Below are positions 5,004 to 5,676 of a stretch of DNA of 5,676 nt, piece by piece. The stretch is from Synechococcales cyanobacterium PMM_0085 (GTDB taxonomy: Bacteria; Cyanobacteriota; Cyanobacteriia; Elainellales; Elainellaceae), in contig CASBQJ010000555.1 in the NCBI GenBank assembly GCA_949127705.1, positions 1 to 5,676 on the forward strand, read 5' to 3'. The notes under the pieces are model-generated. The model searched no databases. It was given only the letters and a program-made list of their open reading frames with translations, and had not been told where the DNA came from. Numbering within the stretch: the stretch's first letter is position 1; each line of letters starts with the position of its first letter. A program made the translations under genes and the position numbers.

Positions 5004-5546
5004 CTATGAATCGATGGTTTGGAGAAACCGCTCGGCCTCCGTTGGCGATGAAAATATGATGATTTCCAAATGACAGTATTGCGGTTCTTGGAACAGTCGA
5101 GGATACTCTCGCCGCCGCCGCCGATACGTTTTCAAGACCCACCACAAAATCGAATCCTGACTCAGAAATGCCTTGCGAAACGTTTCTCTGTTGCCTGACC
5201 ACATCACCTGCCGCTGAAAAACTCGCTGAAATGTTCGGTTCAAAGCGCGGGAGGCAACAATGTAGAAAGGATAGTTAAGCCAAATGAGTGTAGTGGCTCT
5301 TGCCCACACAAGATCCCGCACGGCGCTGTAGTTCCCATCTAACACCCACTCCTCTGGCGCGATCGCTTCCTGGGCCAAACCCCTGAACTCTTCTTTTGGT
5401 GTTGGAGTCCAATTCGGCTGCCAATGAATAGCATCAAGCTCGATATGGCGCGTTTTTAACCGTTGAGCGAGTTTGCGCGCCAAGCTGGTTTTCCCTGAGC
5501 AGCTGGTGCCCACCACCACGATGCGTTTTGATTGTGTGGTTTTCAT
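5004..5546 (-). CDS. P-loop NTPase, FlaR / adenylate-kinase-like family
   Basis: Small ATP- or GTP-binding protein of the group often named 'DNA topology modulation protein FlaR' or 'AAA family ATPase'; the true substrate is not established. The 180-aa product starts with a beta strand and Walker A GTSCSGKT (residues 13-20). It then shows the family signatures LDAIHW (37-42), EEWVLDGNYS (65-74), a hydrophobic strand TLIWLNYP (86-93), WSGNRETFRKAF (116-127) and an Arg-rich YRRRRREYP (141-149). In relatives I recall, the strand reads LDYP; here Asp is Asn91, which may affect the Walker B role. I chose ATG at 5546; TTG at 5555 would add three residues. No strong Shine-Dalgarno is seen for either. 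Convergent with ccmO, and no functional link to the carboxysome is evident. Confidence 0.8.
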   Translation of the reverse strand: MKTTQSKRIVVVGTSCSGKTSLARKLAQRLKTRHIELDAIHWQPNWTPTPKEEFRGLAQEAIAPEEWVLDGNYSAVRDLVWARATTLIWLNYPFYIVASRALNRTFQRVFQRQVMWSGNRETFRKAFLSQDSILWWVLKTYRRRRREYPRLFQEPQYCHLEIIIFSSPTEAERFLQTIDS

Positions 5547-5569
5547 CTCAGCCAAATGTGGTTTTCATC
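5535..5569 (-). repeat. 13-bp direct repeat duplicating the P-loop gene start
   Basis: On the minus strand GATGAAAACCACA occurs twice, at 5547-5535 (the gene's own start, encoding MKTT) and at 5569-5557. The period is 22 bp. The upstream copy is out of frame with the gene and reads MKTTFG then TGA (5550-5548), one base before the gene's ATG. This looks like a local duplication that created a six-codon upstream ORF. Confidence 0.85.
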
Positions 5570-5580
5570 GGAAAATTGGG

Positions 5581-5676
5581 TAGAAACCCCGTCCTTAAAG
5601 GACGGCTTTATATTGGTTCGTGGTAAAATAGAAGTGGTCACTGACCCACCCGCGACGATGGAGACATAAACCCTAA
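5581..5676. mobile_element. Possible end of an IS200/IS605-type (tnpB) element
   Basis: The hairpin CCGTCC TTAAA GGACGG (5589-5605), flanked by AAACC and CTTTAT, resembles the subterminal hairpins of IS200/IS605-family elements that carry tnpB in cyanobacteria. It is followed by an extended -10 promoter (5621-5629), an 11-bp palindrome GGTCACTGACC (5636-5646) and a leader that reaches the window edge without an ORF. No transposase sequence is in the window, so the call rests on resemblance recalled from memory. A plain terminator plus the promoter of the next gene would also fit. Confidence 0.35.
5621..5629 (+). promoter_or_regulatory. Extended -10 promoter directed out of the window
   Basis: TGGTAAAAT combines the TGn extension with a TAAAAT -10 box (5624-5629). 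I see no good -35 at 17 nt, which extended -10 promoters can do without. It would transcribe rightward into whatever gene starts after 5676. Confidence 0.4.

Larger units (their letters stand above)
578..5366. repeat. Eight dispersed HIP1 palindromes (GCGATCGC)
   Basis: Exact GCGATCGC octamers occur at 578-585, 1322-1329, 1373-1380, 2997-3004, 3508-3515, 3724-3731, 4590-4597 and 5359-5366. That is about one per 710 bp, against roughly one per 65 kb for an octamer in random sequence of even composition. This density is a hallmark of many cyanobacterial genomes. Three are intergenic; the others lie within ccmM, ccmN (two), ccmO and the P-loop gene. Confidence 0.95.

Overview
The window is from a cyanobacterium that makes beta-carboxysomes. 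It carries the beta-carboxysome operon as ccmK-ccmL-ccmM-ccmN-ccmO, all on the + strand from 652 to 4892. The palindrome GCGATCGC (HIP1), typical of many cyanobacterial genomes, occurs eight times in 5.7 kb. I cannot place the genus. The single-ccmK order with ccmO attached resembles Synechococcus elongatus PCC 7942 rather than genomes with a ccmK2-ccmK1 tandem and an unlinked ccmO.

Layout. Positions 1-348 have no convincing gene. They hold three tandem 26-bp AT-rich repeats (12-89), at best a weak promoter-like pair, and a 10-bp stem-loop (317-347). A possible small gene on the minus strand (349-546, 65 aa, unknown function) ends 2 nt before that stem-loop and is divergent from ccmK. The 105-bp divergent spacer contains a perfect 9-bp dyad (571-598). 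Then come ccmK (hexameric shell), ccmL (pentameric vertex), a 211-bp gap with a strong stem-loop, ccmM (gamma-carbonic-anhydrase-like domain plus three RbcS-like modules), a 122-bp gap with another long stem-loop, ccmN (adaptor with encapsulation peptide) and ccmO (tandem-BMC shell protein). A perfect 14-bp stem-loop (4945-4977) separates ccmO from a convergent minus-strand P-loop NTPase gene of the FlaR/adenylate-kinase-like type (5004-5546). The last ~100 bases look like the start or end of an IS200/IS605-type element: a GC-rich hairpin, then an extended -10 promoter pointing out of the window.

How the genes work together. CcmM condenses Rubisco through its SSUL modules. CcmN bridges this core to the shell through its C-terminal helix. 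CcmK and CcmO build the facets and CcmL closes the vertices. CO2 is produced inside from bicarbonate by carbonic anhydrase. Here CcmM keeps the three zinc-ligand histidines but lacks the C-terminal cysteine pair needed for activity in the Thermosynechococcus enzyme, so a separate carbonic anhydrase such as CcaA is predicted elsewhere in the genome.

I see no wholly new system. The points most worth a second look are the cysteine pattern of CcmM (no pair in the CA domain, a pair in every SSUL module), the stem-loops after ccmL and ccmM that may set shell, scaffold and adaptor ratios, the small divergent gene with its own hairpin, and the duplicated start region of the P-loop gene.
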